Of a stretch of DNA of 64,000 bases, positions 1 through 9,306 are shown one piece after another. Location of the stretch: positions 4,731,001 through 4,795,000 of the forward strand of contig NZ_CP060298.1 in NCBI RefSeq assembly GCF_014303395.1, read 5' to 3'. The number at the start of each line of letters is the position of its first letter. The stretch's first letter is position 1. The notes under the pieces were generated by a model that was given only the letters and a program-made list of their open reading frames with translations, did not search any database and was not told the DNA's origin. The position numbers were made by a program, and so were the translations under genes. This DNA comes from Nakamurella sp. PAMC28650 (GTDB lineage Bacteria > Actinomycetota > Actinomycetes > Mycobacteriales > Nakamurellaceae).

Positions 1-414
1 CAGCGAATCCACCTTGGCCCCGGCTTTGTCCTGCAGTTGGGCGAACTCGAGCAGATCATCGGCCTTCGCCCAGCAGTCCTTCTTCCCGATGCCGAAGTAG
101 CGGCCGTAGATGTACAGGTTCTCGCGGACCGAGAGCTCCTCGTCGAGATTGTCCTGCTGCGGCACGACGCCCAGCCTGGCCCGGATCCGGACGCCGTCCC
201 TGGAAGGGTCGAGTCCGAGGATCCGTAGATCGCCGGAGGTTCGCGGCGAAACGCAAGCGATCATCCTCATGGTCGAGGACTTTCCGGCCCCGTTCGGACC
301 GAGAAAGCCGAACGCCTCTCCGCGCGGGACCCGGAGGTCGATCCCCCGCACGGCCTCGACCAGCGGTCCACCCTTGACGGTGAACGACTTGCCGAGCCCG
401 ACCGCTTCGATCAT
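1..414 (-). CDS. ABC transporter ATP-binding protein, drug-resistance (DrrA) type, C-terminus cut off by window edge
   Basis: Visible 138 residues are the N-terminal part of an ABC ATPase. Walker A GPNGAGKSS lies at residues 39-47, in the typical context FGFLGPNGAGKSSTMRMI, and the Q-loop is at VVPQQ (about 83-87). The order of motifs, LGLDP after the first helix and the VVPQQDNLDEELSVRENL stretch match the daunorubicin/nodulation-type exporter ATPases (DrrA, NodI). The signature and Walker B lie outside the window. I took ATG at 414, preceded at about 11 bases by GGGAG; an in-frame GTG at 432 is the alternative. It would work at the inner face of the membrane with a permease expected further left, outside the window. 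Substrate unknown. Confidence 0.9.
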   Translation of the reverse strand, partial: MIEAVGLGKSFTVKGGPLVEAVRGIDLRVPRGEAFGFLGPNGAGKSSTMRMIACVSPRTSGDLRILGLDPSRDGVRIRARLGVVPQQDNLDEELSVRENLYIYGRYFGIGKKDCWAKADDLLEFAQLQDKAGAKVDSL

Positions 415-775
415 CAGGTCGTTGTCTCCCACGCCTTCGGACGCTACCCGGGACCTCTGACAGCCCGGGACACGCTTCGACAGCCTCCGCTGGGGTCCGA
501 ACAGCTCGGCCCGATGTGCTCCGGAGCAGATTCATCCGAGGCCAGGATGCCCGGCCGAGACGACGACACCAGGTCAAGAACACGTCAAGACGACGGATCC
601 CTAGTAGAATCGACCTGGAGATTCACCCGGATGGACGTACCTTTCGATGGCACCGCGATCGTCTTCATACGTCTACACCGTGAGCTGCAGCTACATGAAT
701 TCTAGGATTCCACCAGGATTTCAACCGCCTGCAAGGCCGGAAGGCCGCGGGAAGAGACCGGAACAGGAGCGGACG
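415..775. other. Divergent intergenic region between the ABC ATPase and the LAxTG protein
   Basis: No convincing coding sequence on either strand. It should hold promoters for both flanking genes. A TAGAAT at 605-610 could be a -10 box for the rightward gene, but no good -35 hexamer sits 16-19 bases before it. AGGAG at about 764-768 is the ribosome binding site of the gene starting at 776. I see no strong hairpin or repeat. Confidence 0.45.
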
Positions 776-1051
776 ATGCCCAAGGCCAGGCGCATGTCGG
801 CAGCTGCCGGTCTCGCTGCGCTCACCCTGTTGGCGCTCCTGCTCATCGCCCCGGCCGCCGCCGCGGCCGAGGTGGACGACGTCAGCCCGGCCGTCACTCC
901 GGCCGGTGCCCATCCCGATCCGATGGCGCTGGCCACCACCGGACTGGACATCACCGTCCCGGTGATCATCGGCATCACCACGTTGGTGCTCGGTATCGCG
1001 TTGCTGGCCTGGGCCTTCCTCCGGACCGGACGCGCCCGGCAGCACCGCTGA
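776..1051 (+). CDS. Very small secreted protein with a LAxTG class E sortase sorting signal
   Basis: A 91-residue protein. Residues 1-35 form a classic signal peptide (basic start KARR, then a Leu/Ala core ending in an Ala run). A short exposed segment of only about 20 residues follows, then LATTG at 52-56, a hydrophobic span at about 58-80 and a basic tail RTGRARQHR. LAxTG plus hydrophobic stretch plus positive tail is the recognition signal described for actinobacterial class E sortases (SrtE). The product after cleavage would be a peptide of roughly 20 residues linked to the wall, which is unusually small. Start: ATG at 776 with AGGAG upstream; longer in-frame starts (647) lack a site. No sortase gene is visible in the window. 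The alternative is a plain small membrane protein. Confidence 0.75.
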   Translation: MPKARRMSAAAGLAALTLLALLLIAPAAAAAEVDDVSPAVTPAGAHPDPMALATTGLDITVPVIIGITTLVLGIALLAWAFLRTGRARQHR

Positions 1052-1065
1052 CCGCAGCAGGTCGA

Positions 1066-1665
1066 CTAGGTCCGGTCGGGTTCGGTTCGGCGTGGGATCT
1101 CCAGCACCATGAGTACCTCGTCGCGGTCGTCATCGGGGGCCACCCTGATCCATGCCGGCAGACGGCCGGCCTCGACGAAGCCCAGCCGTCGGTAGAACCC
1201 GTCCAGCCCGGTTCCGTCACGCACGCCCAGCCGGATTCTCTCCAGCCCGAGCTCACCGGCCAGCCTGATGACGGCCTGCACCAGGCGGGTACCGGCACCG
1301 GATCGTTGGACTCCCGGATCGACCATCACCTGGCTGATCCGACCGGTGTGCGCCGTGGTCTGCTTTCCGGGCCGCACCATCGCGAACCCGACGATGTCCC
1401 GCCCGCGGGTCGCGGCAAAGGCGAAGGCTCGCCCGGAGCGCAGGTCGTCGATCACCACCGACACCGCAGCTCCCACCGCCGACCGGTCGACCGGCACCGT
1501 GAACCCCACCGCGCCGCCGGCCTCCGAGACTCGTTCCCACAGGTTGAGCAGCGCCAGGGCGAAGGCGTTGTCGGAGGCCATGGACGTTCCGGGCCCGACC
1601 CGGCGCACGTCGACCGGACCGGTGGTTTCCGCCTGTCGCCGCTGGAAGAGCGGATGTTCGGTCAC
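1066..1665 (-). CDS. GNAT-family N-acetyltransferase
   Basis: A 199-residue protein with a GNAT fold. The acetyl-CoA pyrophosphate loop is visible as [11 protein letters not shown] in motif A, preceded by the strand ISQVMVDP, and followed by [27 protein letters not shown], the usual motif B with the Tyr that acts as general acid in many members. Its ATG overlaps the ndk stop codon (ATGA), so it is the last gene of the folC-ndk operon read leftwards and probably translationally coupled. Substrate cannot be read from sequence; neighbours (nucleotide kinase, folate enzyme) do not define it. Confidence 0.85.
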   Translation of the reverse strand: MTEHPLFQRRQAETTGPVDVRRVGPGTSMASDNAFALALLNLWERVSEAGGAVGFTVPVDRSAVGAAVSVVIDDLRSGRAFAFAATRGRDIVGFAMVRPGKQTTAHTGRISQVMVDPGVQRSGAGTRLVQAVIRLAGELGLERIRLGVRDGTGLDGFYRRLGFVEAGRLPAWIRVAPDDDRDEVLMVLEIPRRTEPDRT

Positions 1666-2072
1666 AGGCGGGGGAACCAGAGGCCGATCTCACGCTCGGC
1701 GGAGGACGGCGAGTCGGACCCGTGCACCAGGTTGAACTGGGTCTGCAGACCGAAGTCGCCCCGGATCGTTCCGGGGGTCGCCTTGTCGACCGGGTCGGTG
1801 CCGCCGGCCAGCTGACGGAACGCCGGAATCGCACGATCCCCCACCACGACCATGGCCACCACCGGGCCGGACGTGATGAATTCGATCAGGGACGGGAAGA
1901 ACGGCCGCTCCGCATGCTCGGCATAGTGGGCCTTCGCGGTCTCCTCGCTGACCGTCCGCATCTCCAGGGCAACCAGCCCGAGGCCCTTGCGCTCGATTCG
2001 GGAGATGACTTCGCCGACCAGCGAGCGGGCGACCCCATCGGGCTTGACCAGGACCAGGGTGCGTTCGGACAC
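1662..2072 (-). CDS. ndk: Nucleoside-diphosphate kinase
   Basis: Transfers the gamma phosphate of ATP to NDPs through a phosphohistidine. The 136-residue length is standard for bacterial Ndk. Visible family features are [16 protein letters not shown] at the N-terminus (with the ATP-contact Lys), GTIRGDFG at about 101-108, and the active-site segment [16 protein letters not shown] with His117 as the phosphorylated residue. It lies 66 bases after DUF4233 in the valS-folC-DUF4233-ndk-GNAT leftward operon, an arrangement common in actinobacteria. The start ATG at 2072 fits the family N-terminus exactly. Confidence 0.97.
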   Translation of the reverse strand: MSERTLVLVKPDGVARSLVGEVISRIERKGLGLVALEMRTVSEETAKAHYAEHAERPFFPSLIEFITSGPVVAMVVVGDRAIPAFRQLAGGTDPVDKATPGTIRGDFGLQTQFNLVHGSDSPSSAEREIGLWFPRL

Positions 2073-2100
2073 GACGATGTACTCCTCGGGATGGGGGATG

Positions 2101-2138
2101 TTCTCGGGCTGCTGTTCTCGGACTGCTGTTCTCGGGAC
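2101..2138. repeat. Three imperfect 14-bp tandem repeats
   Basis: Between DUF4233 and ndk three copies of TTCTCGGRCTGCTG-like 14-mers follow one another (2101, 2115, 2129), the last one degenerating into the DUF4233 stop. It lies in the leader just before ndk. Probably slippage; a regulatory role is not shown. Confidence 0.4.
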
Positions 2139-2573
2139 TCAGGCAGGTGGGGTGGGCGCAGGAAGGGTACCGGCCGCAAGGCGCCGGCGGAACTCGTTGC
2201 GGAACCAGATGACCAGGGCCCACACCAACCCGAACACGATCCCCATCACGCCCAGCGACGGGGTGATCAGCCAACCGATGATCATCAGCCCCTGTAGTCC
2301 GAGAGCCGCCGGGACGAACCAGGGGCGCGTCACGTACTTGCAGGCCAGGATGAGCGCGACGGCCAGCAGACAGATCAGGATCACGCCCAGCGCGCTGGTG
2401 CCGGAACCAGTGTTCCGGGCGACCGGGATGGCCAGCAGCACCACCAGCGCCTCGAGGATCAGGGTCGCCGACATCACGCCGCGCAGTCCGCGTTCGGGGT
2501 CGTAGGGACGCGTGGTCGGAGCGGGAGCCGGTCCCGTCGACTGCTCGGCTCCCGGCTCGATCGGTTCTGTCAT
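2139..2573 (-). CDS. DUF4233 four-helix membrane protein
   Basis: A 144-residue protein with a Pro-rich cytoplasmic N-terminus and four hydrophobic segments at about residues 30-52, 61-81, 85-103 and 108-128, followed by an Arg-rich end (RNEFRRRL). This topology and the position between folC and ndk are characteristic of the actinobacterial DUF4233 family, whose function is unknown. The ATG overlaps the folC stop codon by four bases, so translation is likely coupled to folC. No catalytic motif is visible. Confidence 0.85.
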   Translation of the reverse strand: MTEPIEPGAEQSTGPAPAPTTRPYDPERGLRGVMSATLILEALVVLLAIPVARNTGSGTSALGVILICLLAVALILACKYVTRPWFVPAALGLQGLMIIGWLITPSLGVMGIVFGLVWALVIWFRNEFRRRLAAGTLPAPTPPA

Positions 2574-4288
2574 GCCGGCCTCAATCCTGCGAGCGCGCGT
2601 CCGTCTCCGGCGGAGACGACCGATCCGGTGATCACCACACCGCTACCGGCGGCACCCTCGCCCGGTTCGGCCGCGCCCTCGGCGAGGTCGACGGCCAGCG
2701 CGATCGCATGGTCCATCCGGTCGGCCGTGTGCACCTTCTCCTCGCCGAAGATCTCGACGGCGAGGTCGGCGAGATCGGCCACCGGCATCGATCTCGGTGA
2801 GGAATTCACGGTCACCACCACCTCGTCGAACGAGTCGGCCAACGCCGTCAGAATCCCGGCGACATCCTTGTCGGCCATCACCGCGATCACGCCGACCAGC
2901 CTCGCGAAGGAGAACTCGGCGGCCAGCGCCTTGGCCAGCGCGGCTGCCCCGTCCGGGTTGTGGGCCGCGTCGATCAGGATCGTCGGCGAGGTCCGGACAC
3001 GTTCCAGCCGGCCCGGCGAGGATGCGGCCGCGAAACCGTCCTGGATCGCAGCCACGTCCAGCTGCCGTCCGGCTCCGGCACCGAAGAACGCCTCGACCGC
3101 GGCCAGCGCCACGCTGGCGTTCTCCGCCTGGTGCTCCCCCGCGAGCGGAAGGAAGATGTCGTCGTACACGCCGCCGAGTCCCTGCAGGCTCAGACGTTGG
3201 CCGCCGACGGCGAAAGACCGCTCCAGGACATCGAACTCGCTCCCCTGACGGGCCACCGCCACGTCCATCTCGACCGTCCGGCGCAGGAGCGAGTCCATCG
3301 CCTCCGGCTGCTGACGGGCGATGATGGCGACCGCATCGGACTTGATGATCCCGGCCTTGACGGAGGCGATCTCGGCCACCGTGTTGCCCAGGAAGTCCTG
3401 GTGGTCGAGCCCGATCGGCGTCACCACCGCGATCTTGGCGTCGGCGACGTTGGTCGAGTCCCAGGTCCCGCCGAGCCCCACCTCGATGATCGCCACGTCC
3501 ACCGGCGCGTCGGCGAACGCGGCGAACGCCATGGCCGTCAGGATCTCGAACTTCGAGAGCGCGATCCCGCCGTCCTGCATGCTGGCCGCGTCGACGAGAT
3601 CGACGTAGGGCGCGATGTCGCTGTAGATGGAGACGTACAGCTCGGGATCGATCGGCTCGCCATCGAGGCTGATCCGTTCGGTGACCGACTGCAGATGCGG
3701 CGAGATGAACCGACCGGTCCGCAGTCCGACCCGCGTCACCAGCGCATCGATCATCCTGGCGGTCGAGGTCTTGCCGTTGGTGCCGGCCACCTGGATCACC
3801 GGGTAGGCCCGCTGCGGGTTGCCGATGAGGTCCATCAACGCGACCATCCGCGCCGTCGTCGGGGAGATCTGCGTCTCAGGGCGACGGGCGTTCATCAGAT
3901 CCTCGACGGCGGCCAGCGTCAGGGGCGGCGAATCGGGCACGATCATCCCGGCATCCTCGTCGAGGTCTGCGGTGGCGGCGGCGATCTCGGCATCGTGGTC
4001 GACGAACGCGCCGACCAACGCCGGCTGCGGGCCGTCCGGGTGCTGTTCGTCCCAGTCGTCTTCCTCCGCGCCGGGCGTGGGCGGGATCGGGGTCCCGCCA
4101 CCGGGAGCCTCCGGCCGATCCTCGGGGTTGACGTCGTCCGGGTGGTCTCCCGGCTCGATGTCCCCCTTCGCCCGTCGTCCACGGTCGTCCCGGCCGAACG
4201 CGTCGCGCTCCACACCGGACTGGTCGTCGTTGACGAACGGCCGGAAGGCCCCGTCCGCCTGCTCGTCGTCCCAATCGCCGCCGGTCAT
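2570..4288 (-). CDS. folC: Dihydrofolate synthase / folylpolyglutamate synthase with a long acidic N-terminal extension
   Basis: Adds glutamate to dihydropteroate and to folates, ATP-dependent. In 572 residues, the Mur-ligase-like core starts near residue 135; the P-loop is in [15 protein letters not shown] with Lys173, then FISPHL, the [11 protein letters not shown] and [12 protein letters not shown] motifs, and the C-terminal [16 protein letters not shown]. The first 130 residues are strongly acidic and low-complexity (many Asp, Glu, Pro, Gly) and are not part of the enzyme fold. I chose ATG at 4288 because it overlaps the valS stop (ATGA); the open frame continues upstream inside valS but that part is a shadow. 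It belongs to the valS-folC-DUF4233-ndk operon. Confidence 0.95.
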   Translation of the reverse strand: MTGGDWDDEQADGAFRPFVNDDQSGVERDAFGRDDRGRRAKGDIEPGDHPDDVNPEDRPEAPGGGTPIPPTPGAEEDDWDEQHPDGPQPALVGAFVDHDAEIAAATADLDEDAGMIVPDSPPLTLAAVEDLMNARRPETQISPTTARMVALMDLIGNPQRAYPVIQVAGTNGKTSTARMIDALVTRVGLRTGRFISPHLQSVTERISLDGEPIDPELYVSIYSDIAPYVDLVDAASMQDGGIALSKFEILTAMAFAAFADAPVDVAIIEVGLGGTWDSTNVADAKIAVVTPIGLDHQDFLGNTVAEIASVKAGIIKSDAVAIIARQQPEAMDSLLRRTVEMDVAVARQGSEFDVLERSFAVGGQRLSLQGLGGVYDDIFLPLAGEHQAENASVALAAVEAFFGAGAGRQLDVAAIQDGFAAASSPGRLERVRTSPTILIDAAHNPDGAAALAKALAAEFSFARLVGVIAVMADKDVAGILTALADSFDEVVVTVNSSPRSMPVADLADLAVEIFGEEKVHTADRMDHAIALAVDLAEGAAEPGEGAAGSGVVITGSVVSAGDGRALAGLRPA

Positions 4289-6969
4289 GCTGTGCCGCCC
4301 TTCAGTTCGCCCAGCCGTCTGGTCAGCCGGTCGACATCCGCGGCCGCCTTCGCCGCCCTGGCCCTGATCTTGTCGACCACCGGAGCAGGCGCCTTGCCCA
4401 TGAAGGAGTCGTTGGCCAGCTTGGCGGCGGTGTCGACGATCTCCTTCGCTGCGACGGCGAGATCCTTCTCCAGCCGGGCGATCTCGGCCGGGACGTCCAC
4501 CGCGGTCGAGGTGTCCAGTTCCACGTGGACCGATCCACCGGCCAGTGCAGCCTCGATCGACGCGGTGGCGGCGAAGTCCTCGCCGGCCGTGGTCAGCCTG
4601 GTCAGGGCGGCAGCGAAGGCGTTCACCCCTGCATCGCCGCCGACCAGCCGGGCCGGCACCTTGCGCTTGGGGTCGAGCCCCTGATCGGACCGGAAGCGCC
4701 GCACCTCCGAGGTCAGGATCTTGATGTCGGCGACCCAGCCGGCAGCGGCCGGATCCGCCGGGCGTCCGGAGGCCACCGGCCACGGCGCGATGACGAGGGA
4801 CTCGCCCACGGTCAGCGCTGTCCACAGCGTCTCGGTGACGAACGGGACGAACGGGTGCAACAACTTCAGCAGGCCGTCCAGGACGGTGCCGAGCACCGCC
4901 TTCGTCGTCCGGAGGCGGTGCTCGGGATCCGCGGAACTGTCCGCACTGGAGGAGATCTGCACCTTCGCCAGTTCCAGGTACCAGTCGCAGACCTCGTCCC
5001 ACGCGAAGTGGTAGAGACCCTCGGCCGCCTTGCCGAACTGGAAATCCACCAGCAGGGCGCCGGTCTCGGTGATCACCGAGTCGAGTCGGTCGAGCACCCA
5101 GCGGTCCGCCGGTGTCAGGTCATCGGCGCTCAGGGCATCCTCCGGCAGCACCGCACCGTTCATCATCGCGAACCTGGTGGCGTTGAACAGCTTCGTGCAG
5201 AACTTCGCCGAGCCGCCGACCCAGTCCTCCGCGATCGCCTGATCCGCCCCCGGGTTCGCACCGCGGGCCAGCGTGAACCGGACGGCGTCGGCTCCGAACT
5301 TCTCGATCCAGGCCAGTGGGTCGACGCCGTTGCCCTTGGACTTGGACATCTTCTTGCCCAACTGATCCCGGACGAGACCGTGCAGCGCAACGGTTTCGAA
5401 GGGGACCGGGGGTAGGTCCCCGGTGCCGCCGAGGTAGGTGCCGAACATCATCATCCTGGCCACCCAGAAGAACAGGATGTCGTACCCGGTGACCAGCACC
5501 GACGTCGGGTAGAACGCCCGCAGGGTATCCGACTGCTCCGGCCAGCCCATGGTCGAGAACGGCCAGAGCCCCGAGGAGAACCAGGTGTCGAGCACGTCCG
5601 GGTCCTGCACCCAGCCCTCGCCCGGCGGTTCGTCGTCCGGCCCGACGCAACGGATCTCGCCGTCGGGCCCGTAGAACACCGGGATGCGGTGACCCCACCA
5701 CAGCTGGCGGGAGATGGTCCAGTCGTGCATGTTGTCGACCCAGTCGAAGAACCGCGGCGCCAACTCCGGCGGATGGATCCTGGTCCGGCCCTCCCGGACG
5801 GCCTCGCCGGCCGACTTGGCGAGTGGGGCCACGTCGACGAACCACTGCAGGCTCAGCCGTGGCTCGACCACGTCACCCGAGCGCGAACAGTGCCCGACGG
5901 CGTGCAGGTACGGCTTCTTCTCGCCGACGATCCGACCTTCTCCGCGCAGTGCCTCTTTGACCGCCGAGCGCGCCTCGAATCGGTTCATGCCGTCGAAAGG
6001 CGTACCGGTGCCGACGATGTCGGCCTGTTCGGTGAGGATGGTGATGGCCGGCAGGTGGTGTCGGCGGCCGATCTCGAAGTCGTTGGGGTCGTGCGCCGGG
6101 GTCGCCTTGACCGCGCCGGTGCCGAACGCCGGATCGACGTGCTCGTCGGCGACGATCGGGATCTGTCGGCCGACGAGCGGCAGTTCCACCGTGGTCCCGA
6201 CCAGGTGGGCGTAGCGCTCGTCGTCCGGGTGCACCGCAATCCCGGTGTCGCCCAGCATGGTCTCCACCCGGGTGGTCGCCACCACGATCGCGGTCTCCCC
6301 GTCGCCGTACCGGATCGAGACCAGTTCGCCCTCGTCGTCGAAGTGGTCGACCTCGATGTCCGAGAGCGCCGTCAGGCACCCCGGGCACCAGTTGATGATC
6401 CGTTCGGCCCGGTAGATCAGGCCGTCGTCGAACATCTTCTTGAAGATGGTCTGGACCGACGCGGACAGGCCGTCGTCCAGGGTGAACCGCTCGCGGCTCC
6501 AGTCGACGGAGTCGCCGAGGCGCTTCATCTGACCCAGGATCGCCCCACCGGAATCCCGCTTCCAGTCCCACACCTTCTCCACGAACAACTCTCGGCCGAA
6601 GTCGTGGCGGGTCTTGCCGTCGAGGGCCAGTTGCTTCTCCACCACGTTCTGGGTGGCGATCCCGGCATGGTCCATGCCGGGCATCCACAGCACCTCGTCG
6701 CCGGACATCCGGTGCCAGCGCGCCAGGATGTCCTGCAATGTGTGGTCCAGAGCGTGCCCGATGTGCAGGTCGCCGGTGACGTTCGGCGGCGGCAGGACGA
6801 TCGAGAATGGCCTGCGCTCACCGGAGAGCACCTTCTGCTCGTCCGCGTGGAAGTAGCCTGCCGCGAGCCACCGCTGGTAGAGCGGTACCTCGACCGCGGC
6901 CGCGTCGTAGTGGGACGGGAGGCCGGGTGCACCGGGCGGCGTAGACAGGTCGGCGGGCGTTGCGTTCAC
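4285..6969 (-). CDS. valS: Valyl-tRNA synthetase
   Basis: Charges tRNA-Val in the cytoplasm. The 894-residue class Ia enzyme has HIGH at residues 69-72 ([15 protein letters not shown]), the catalytic loop KMSKS at 540-544 ([14 protein letters not shown]), the CP1 editing domain between them, an anticodon-binding domain and a C-terminal coiled-coil of about 65 residues ([16 protein letters not shown]...) typical of ValRS. The gene starts with GTG at 6969. A TAAACT box ends six bases before this GTG, so the message may be leaderless. It heads the operon leading to folC and ndk, an order widespread in actinobacteria. Confidence 0.97.
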   Translation of the reverse strand: MNATPADLSTPPGAPGLPSHYDAAAVEVPLYQRWLAAGYFHADEQKVLSGERRPFSIVLPPPNVTGDLHIGHALDHTLQDILARWHRMSGDEVLWMPGMDHAGIATQNVVEKQLALDGKTRHDFGRELFVEKVWDWKRDSGGAILGQMKRLGDSVDWSRERFTLDDGLSASVQTIFKKMFDDGLIYRAERIINWCPGCLTALSDIEVDHFDDEGELVSIRYGDGETAIVVATTRVETMLGDTGIAVHPDDERYAHLVGTTVELPLVGRQIPIVADEHVDPAFGTGAVKATPAHDPNDFEIGRRHHLPAITILTEQADIVGTGTPFDGMNRFEARSAVKEALRGEGRIVGEKKPYLHAVGHCSRSGDVVEPRLSLQWFVDVAPLAKSAGEAVREGRTRIHPPELAPRFFDWVDNMHDWTISRQLWWGHRIPVFYGPDGEIRCVGPDDEPPGEGWVQDPDVLDTWFSSGLWPFSTMGWPEQSDTLRAFYPTSVLVTGYDILFFWVARMMMFGTYLGGTGDLPPVPFETVALHGLVRDQLGKKMSKSKGNGVDPLAWIEKFGADAVRFTLARGANPGADQAIAEDWVGGSAKFCTKLFNATRFAMMNGAVLPEDALSADDLTPADRWVLDRLDSVITETGALLVDFQFGKAAEGLYHFAWDEVCDWYLELAKVQISSSADSSADPEHRLRTTKAVLGTVLDGLLKLLHPFVPFVTETLWTALTVGESLVIAPWPVASGRPADPAAAGWVADIKILTSEVRRFRSDQGLDPKRKVPARLVGGDAGVNAFAAALTRLTTAGEDFAATASIEAALAGGSVHVELDTSTAVDVPAEIARLEKDLAVAAKEIVDTAAKLANDSFMGKAPAPVVDKIRARAAKAAADVDRLTRRLGELKGGTA

Positions 6970-6975
6970 CGTCCC

Positions 6976-6981
6976 AGTTTA
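6976..6981 (-). promoter_or_regulatory. Candidate -10 box for a leaderless valS transcript
   Basis: On the minus strand TAAACT (a TANNNT match) is followed by GGGACG and then the valS GTG. With a 6-7 base distance to +1 the transcript would begin at the start codon. The -35 region is not recognisable, so this rests on the -10 alone. Confidence 0.4.
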
Positions 6982-7433
6982 GGACCGCGGGCGAACCCGT
7001 TCTCCCAGCGCGCAATCACCGGACCCCAACCCGGCCCGGTCGGAGCGGCCGCACCGAAGTTCCGGTCGACGATCGCGGCCGGAGATCCCGGGGCCGACCC
7101 CGTACGTCCGAGCTGGAACGAGCCCGATGGTGCGACGCCGTCTGCCCTCAAGCCGGCCGGCATGGACCTGGCGGCTGATTCGGGCGCCGGCTCGCCCCTT
7201 CCGTCTGCGGCACGGTCGATAGCGAAGGTCTGGGTACCCCGACTACGGGGACCCAGACCTTCGCTATCGGATGTTTCGGACCAGACGCCTCTGCACCGGC
7301 GATTCACCCCGGTCCAGATCACCTTCGACCACTCGATCCCGTGGTCGACAGGTGATCTCAGCGCCTCTGCGACTTCGCCGAACCCCGCACAGAGCTCCGG
7401 ACCATCTGCGACCGGCCCGGCACCCGCCCGTCG
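6982..7433. other. Intergenic region between valS and the acyl-CoA dehydrogenase gene
   Basis: About 450 bases without a supported gene. It lies downstream of the leftward acyl-CoA dehydrogenase and upstream of leftward valS. Its one outstanding element is the long hairpin at 7218-7268, listed separately. The remainder is ordinary GC-rich sequence with no tandem repeat or tRNA seen. Confidence 0.6.
7218..7268. terminator. Long, almost perfect hairpin (23 bp stem, one bulged A, 4-base loop)
   Basis: GATAGCGAAGGTCTGGGT at 7218-7235 is the exact reverse complement of 7251-7268. Inside it CCCCG and CGGGG also pair around a loop ACTA, the only flaw being one extra A on the left arm. It stands 166 bases beyond the stop of the leftward acyl-CoA dehydrogenase gene. 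A U-less terminator is the simplest reading, but the length and perfection are beyond what termination needs, so a mobile palindromic repeat or protein-binding site is possible. Confidence 0.55.
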
Positions 7434-8591
7434 CTAGTAGGACCTGGGCAGACCGAGCGTGTGCTGGGCCACGTAGTTGAGCACCATCTCGCTGTTCACC
7501 GGGGCGATGCGCAGCAGGCGGGCCATGCCCCAGAGCGGCACCAGCCCGTATTCGACGCTCAGCCCGTTGCCTCCGTGGGTCTGGATGGCGGCATCGACCG
7601 CCGCGATGGCGGCTTCCGAAGCCGCGAACTTGGCCATGTTCGAGGCCTCGCCGGCCGGCAGTCCCCGGTCGTGCTGCCACGCGGCCTTGGCCGTCATCAG
7701 CGCAGCCACCTCCACCGCGATCTTCGCCCGGGCCAGCGGGTGCGAGACCCCCTGGTGGCTGCCGATCGGTGTGCCCCACACGTCGCGGGTCTTGGCGTAG
7801 GCCGCCGCCACCTCGACGGCGTACCGGCCGATCCCGACACAGAGGGCAGCGGTGGCGATCCGTTCCGGGTTCAGCCCGTCGAACAGCGGACGCAGCCCCT
7901 CGCCCTCGGCGCCGATCAGGGCCGAGGCCGGGACTCTGACCTGGTCGAAGAACACGGTGAACTGCTTGTCCGGAATCTGCGCGGCGACCGGGAGCACGTT
8001 CGCGGTCAGACCCGGGGCATCGGTGGGCACGATGAACAGCGACATCCTGGCCTTGCCCGTGATTTCGTCCACCCCGGTGCGGACGACCGTCAGGATCGCG
8101 GCCGATTCGTCGACACCGGAGATGTAGTACTTGCTCCCGGAGATCAGGTAGTCGTCACCGTCGCGCACCGCGGTGGTGGTGATCCGGTGCGAGTTCGATC
8201 CGGCATCCGGCTCGGTGATCGCGAACGCCATCTTGACGCTGCCGTCCGAGAGCTGGGTCAGCCACTCCTGCTTCTGCGCCGCCGAGCCGTGCCGGGCGAT
8301 GACCTCGACGCCGATCGCGCTGGACACCAGCAACAGCAGGAGCGGACAGCCGGCTGCGGCCGACTCCTCGGCGACCACCGCGAGCTCGCTCATCCCGGCA
8401 CCGCCACCGCCGTACTCGGTCGGCACGTTGATGCCGATGAAGCCGGCTTTGCCCAGGTCGGACCACAGGCCGGACTGGGGCGTCGAGGTACGGCCGTGCT
8501 CGGCGAATTCGGCGGGACCGTGCGCTGCGGTGATCTCGCGAACGGCCGCGCGCAGGTCGGCGTACTCGGCGGGGTCGGAGAAGTCGGCCAT
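7434..8591 (-). CDS. Acyl-CoA dehydrogenase family protein
   Basis: An FAD enzyme of 385 residues for alpha-beta dehydrogenation of an acyl-CoA. The three-domain family pattern is clear: N-terminal helical part with NVPTEYGGGGAGMSELAVVAEE, the FAD-contacting strand region MAFAITEPDAGSNSHRITTTAV, and the C-terminal bundle with YAKTRDVWGTPIGSHQGVSHPLARAKIAVE and IQTHGGNGLSVEYGL. ATG at 8591 has AAGGA a few bases upstream; a longer open frame to 8792 is not supported. It is monocistronic between two intergenic regions. The usual base Glu position is not obvious to me, and substrate length is unknown. Confidence 0.92.
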   Translation of the reverse strand: MADFSDPAEYADLRAAVREITAAHGPAEFAEHGRTSTPQSGLWSDLGKAGFIGINVPTEYGGGGAGMSELAVVAEESAAAGCPLLLLLVSSAIGVEVIARHGSAAQKQEWLTQLSDGSVKMAFAITEPDAGSNSHRITTTAVRDGDDYLISGSKYYISGVDESAAILTVVRTGVDEITGKARMSLFIVPTDAPGLTANVLPVAAQIPDKQFTVFFDQVRVPASALIGAEGEGLRPLFDGLNPERIATAALCVGIGRYAVEVAAAYAKTRDVWGTPIGSHQGVSHPLARAKIAVEVAALMTAKAAWQHDRGLPAGEASNMAKFAASEAAIAAVDAAIQTHGGNGLSVEYGLVPLWGMARLLRIAPVNSEMVLNYVAQHTLGLPRSY

Positions 8592-8760
8592 CTGGATCCT
8601 TCCAGGGTGTTCGGGCCCCCGCGGTCGGGTCCCGGTCGTCGAGGGCCGGGTGGTCGGGGTTCCCGTTGGTCGGGACCGCCACCAGCGGCAGTGCCGGTGG
8701 CGGTGATCTCCAGGATGCCAGAAGTGAACGGCGGTTAACAAGAACGCCCGGGCGCTCGGC

Positions 8761-9066
8761 TCAGAACTCGGCCTCGGCCACCGCGCCGCCACCGTCGGGA
8801 GTCAGATACATCGGCCCGTAGACCGCGTGTTCACCGTCCATCAGGGTGACGGTGGCGATGCCGGACGCCGAGAGTTCCGGGAACTCCTCGCCGAGCCAGT
8901 CCTCGGCGGCCTGCTGGGTCAGGAAGACGGCCTCGGGTACGGAGGGTCCGGCCATCGCCACCCCCGCCTCGTCCGCGTAGATCCAGCGCCAGTTGGCCGA
9001 CGCAGCGTCGGTTTCGGCCTCGACCGAATGGTCGACCACCCGGGGCACGTTCTTGTCCTGGTTCAC
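8761..9066 (-). CDS. Small acidic conserved hypothetical protein
   Basis: A 101-residue acidic soluble protein with no signal peptide or membrane span. It contains NWRWIYADEAGVAMAGPSV, then a hydrophobic/helical segment QQAAEDWLGEEFPEL and a C-terminal beta-rich part TVTLMDGEHAVYGPMYLTPDG. The style matches small conserved actinobacterial proteins without assigned function. I chose GTG at 9066 because AAAGGAT stands about ten bases before it, whereas the frame extending to 9162 lacks a site and has atypical composition. The adjacent acyl-CoA dehydrogenase and cobT do not suggest a role. Confidence 0.7.
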   Translation of the reverse strand: MNQDKNVPRVVDHSVEAETDAASANWRWIYADEAGVAMAGPSVPEAVFLTQQAAEDWLGEEFPELSASGIATVTLMDGEHAVYGPMYLTPDGGGAVAEAEF

Positions 9067-9306
9067 GCTGGACGATCCTTTCGTCGGCACCGGGCCGACT
9101 TCTCGGTGGCAGCCAGGGATGGCTGCGACTGCACGGCGACTGCACTGGCACTGCGACTGCACCGGTCACGGTCGCGACCGATGACACCGTCGTCGGGTTC
9201 GCGAAGGCTCGACCGGCGGGGCGGCACGGGCGGGACGTGCCCACCGCGCACCCGACGGTAGCGTGAGCCGGGCGCGCACCTGCGTGCTGAGCAGGAGGAC
9301 CCACGA

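Noticed and set aside
6966..7437. Open frames covering the valS-acyl-CoA dehydrogenase gap (for example 6966-7322 minus)
   Set aside because: They run through the long hairpin, have no domain, and lack ribosome sites; treated as non-coding.
9067..9306. Cobalamin riboswitch before cobT
   Set aside because: I found no B12-box-like conserved segment or matching fold in the 240 bases before the GTG.
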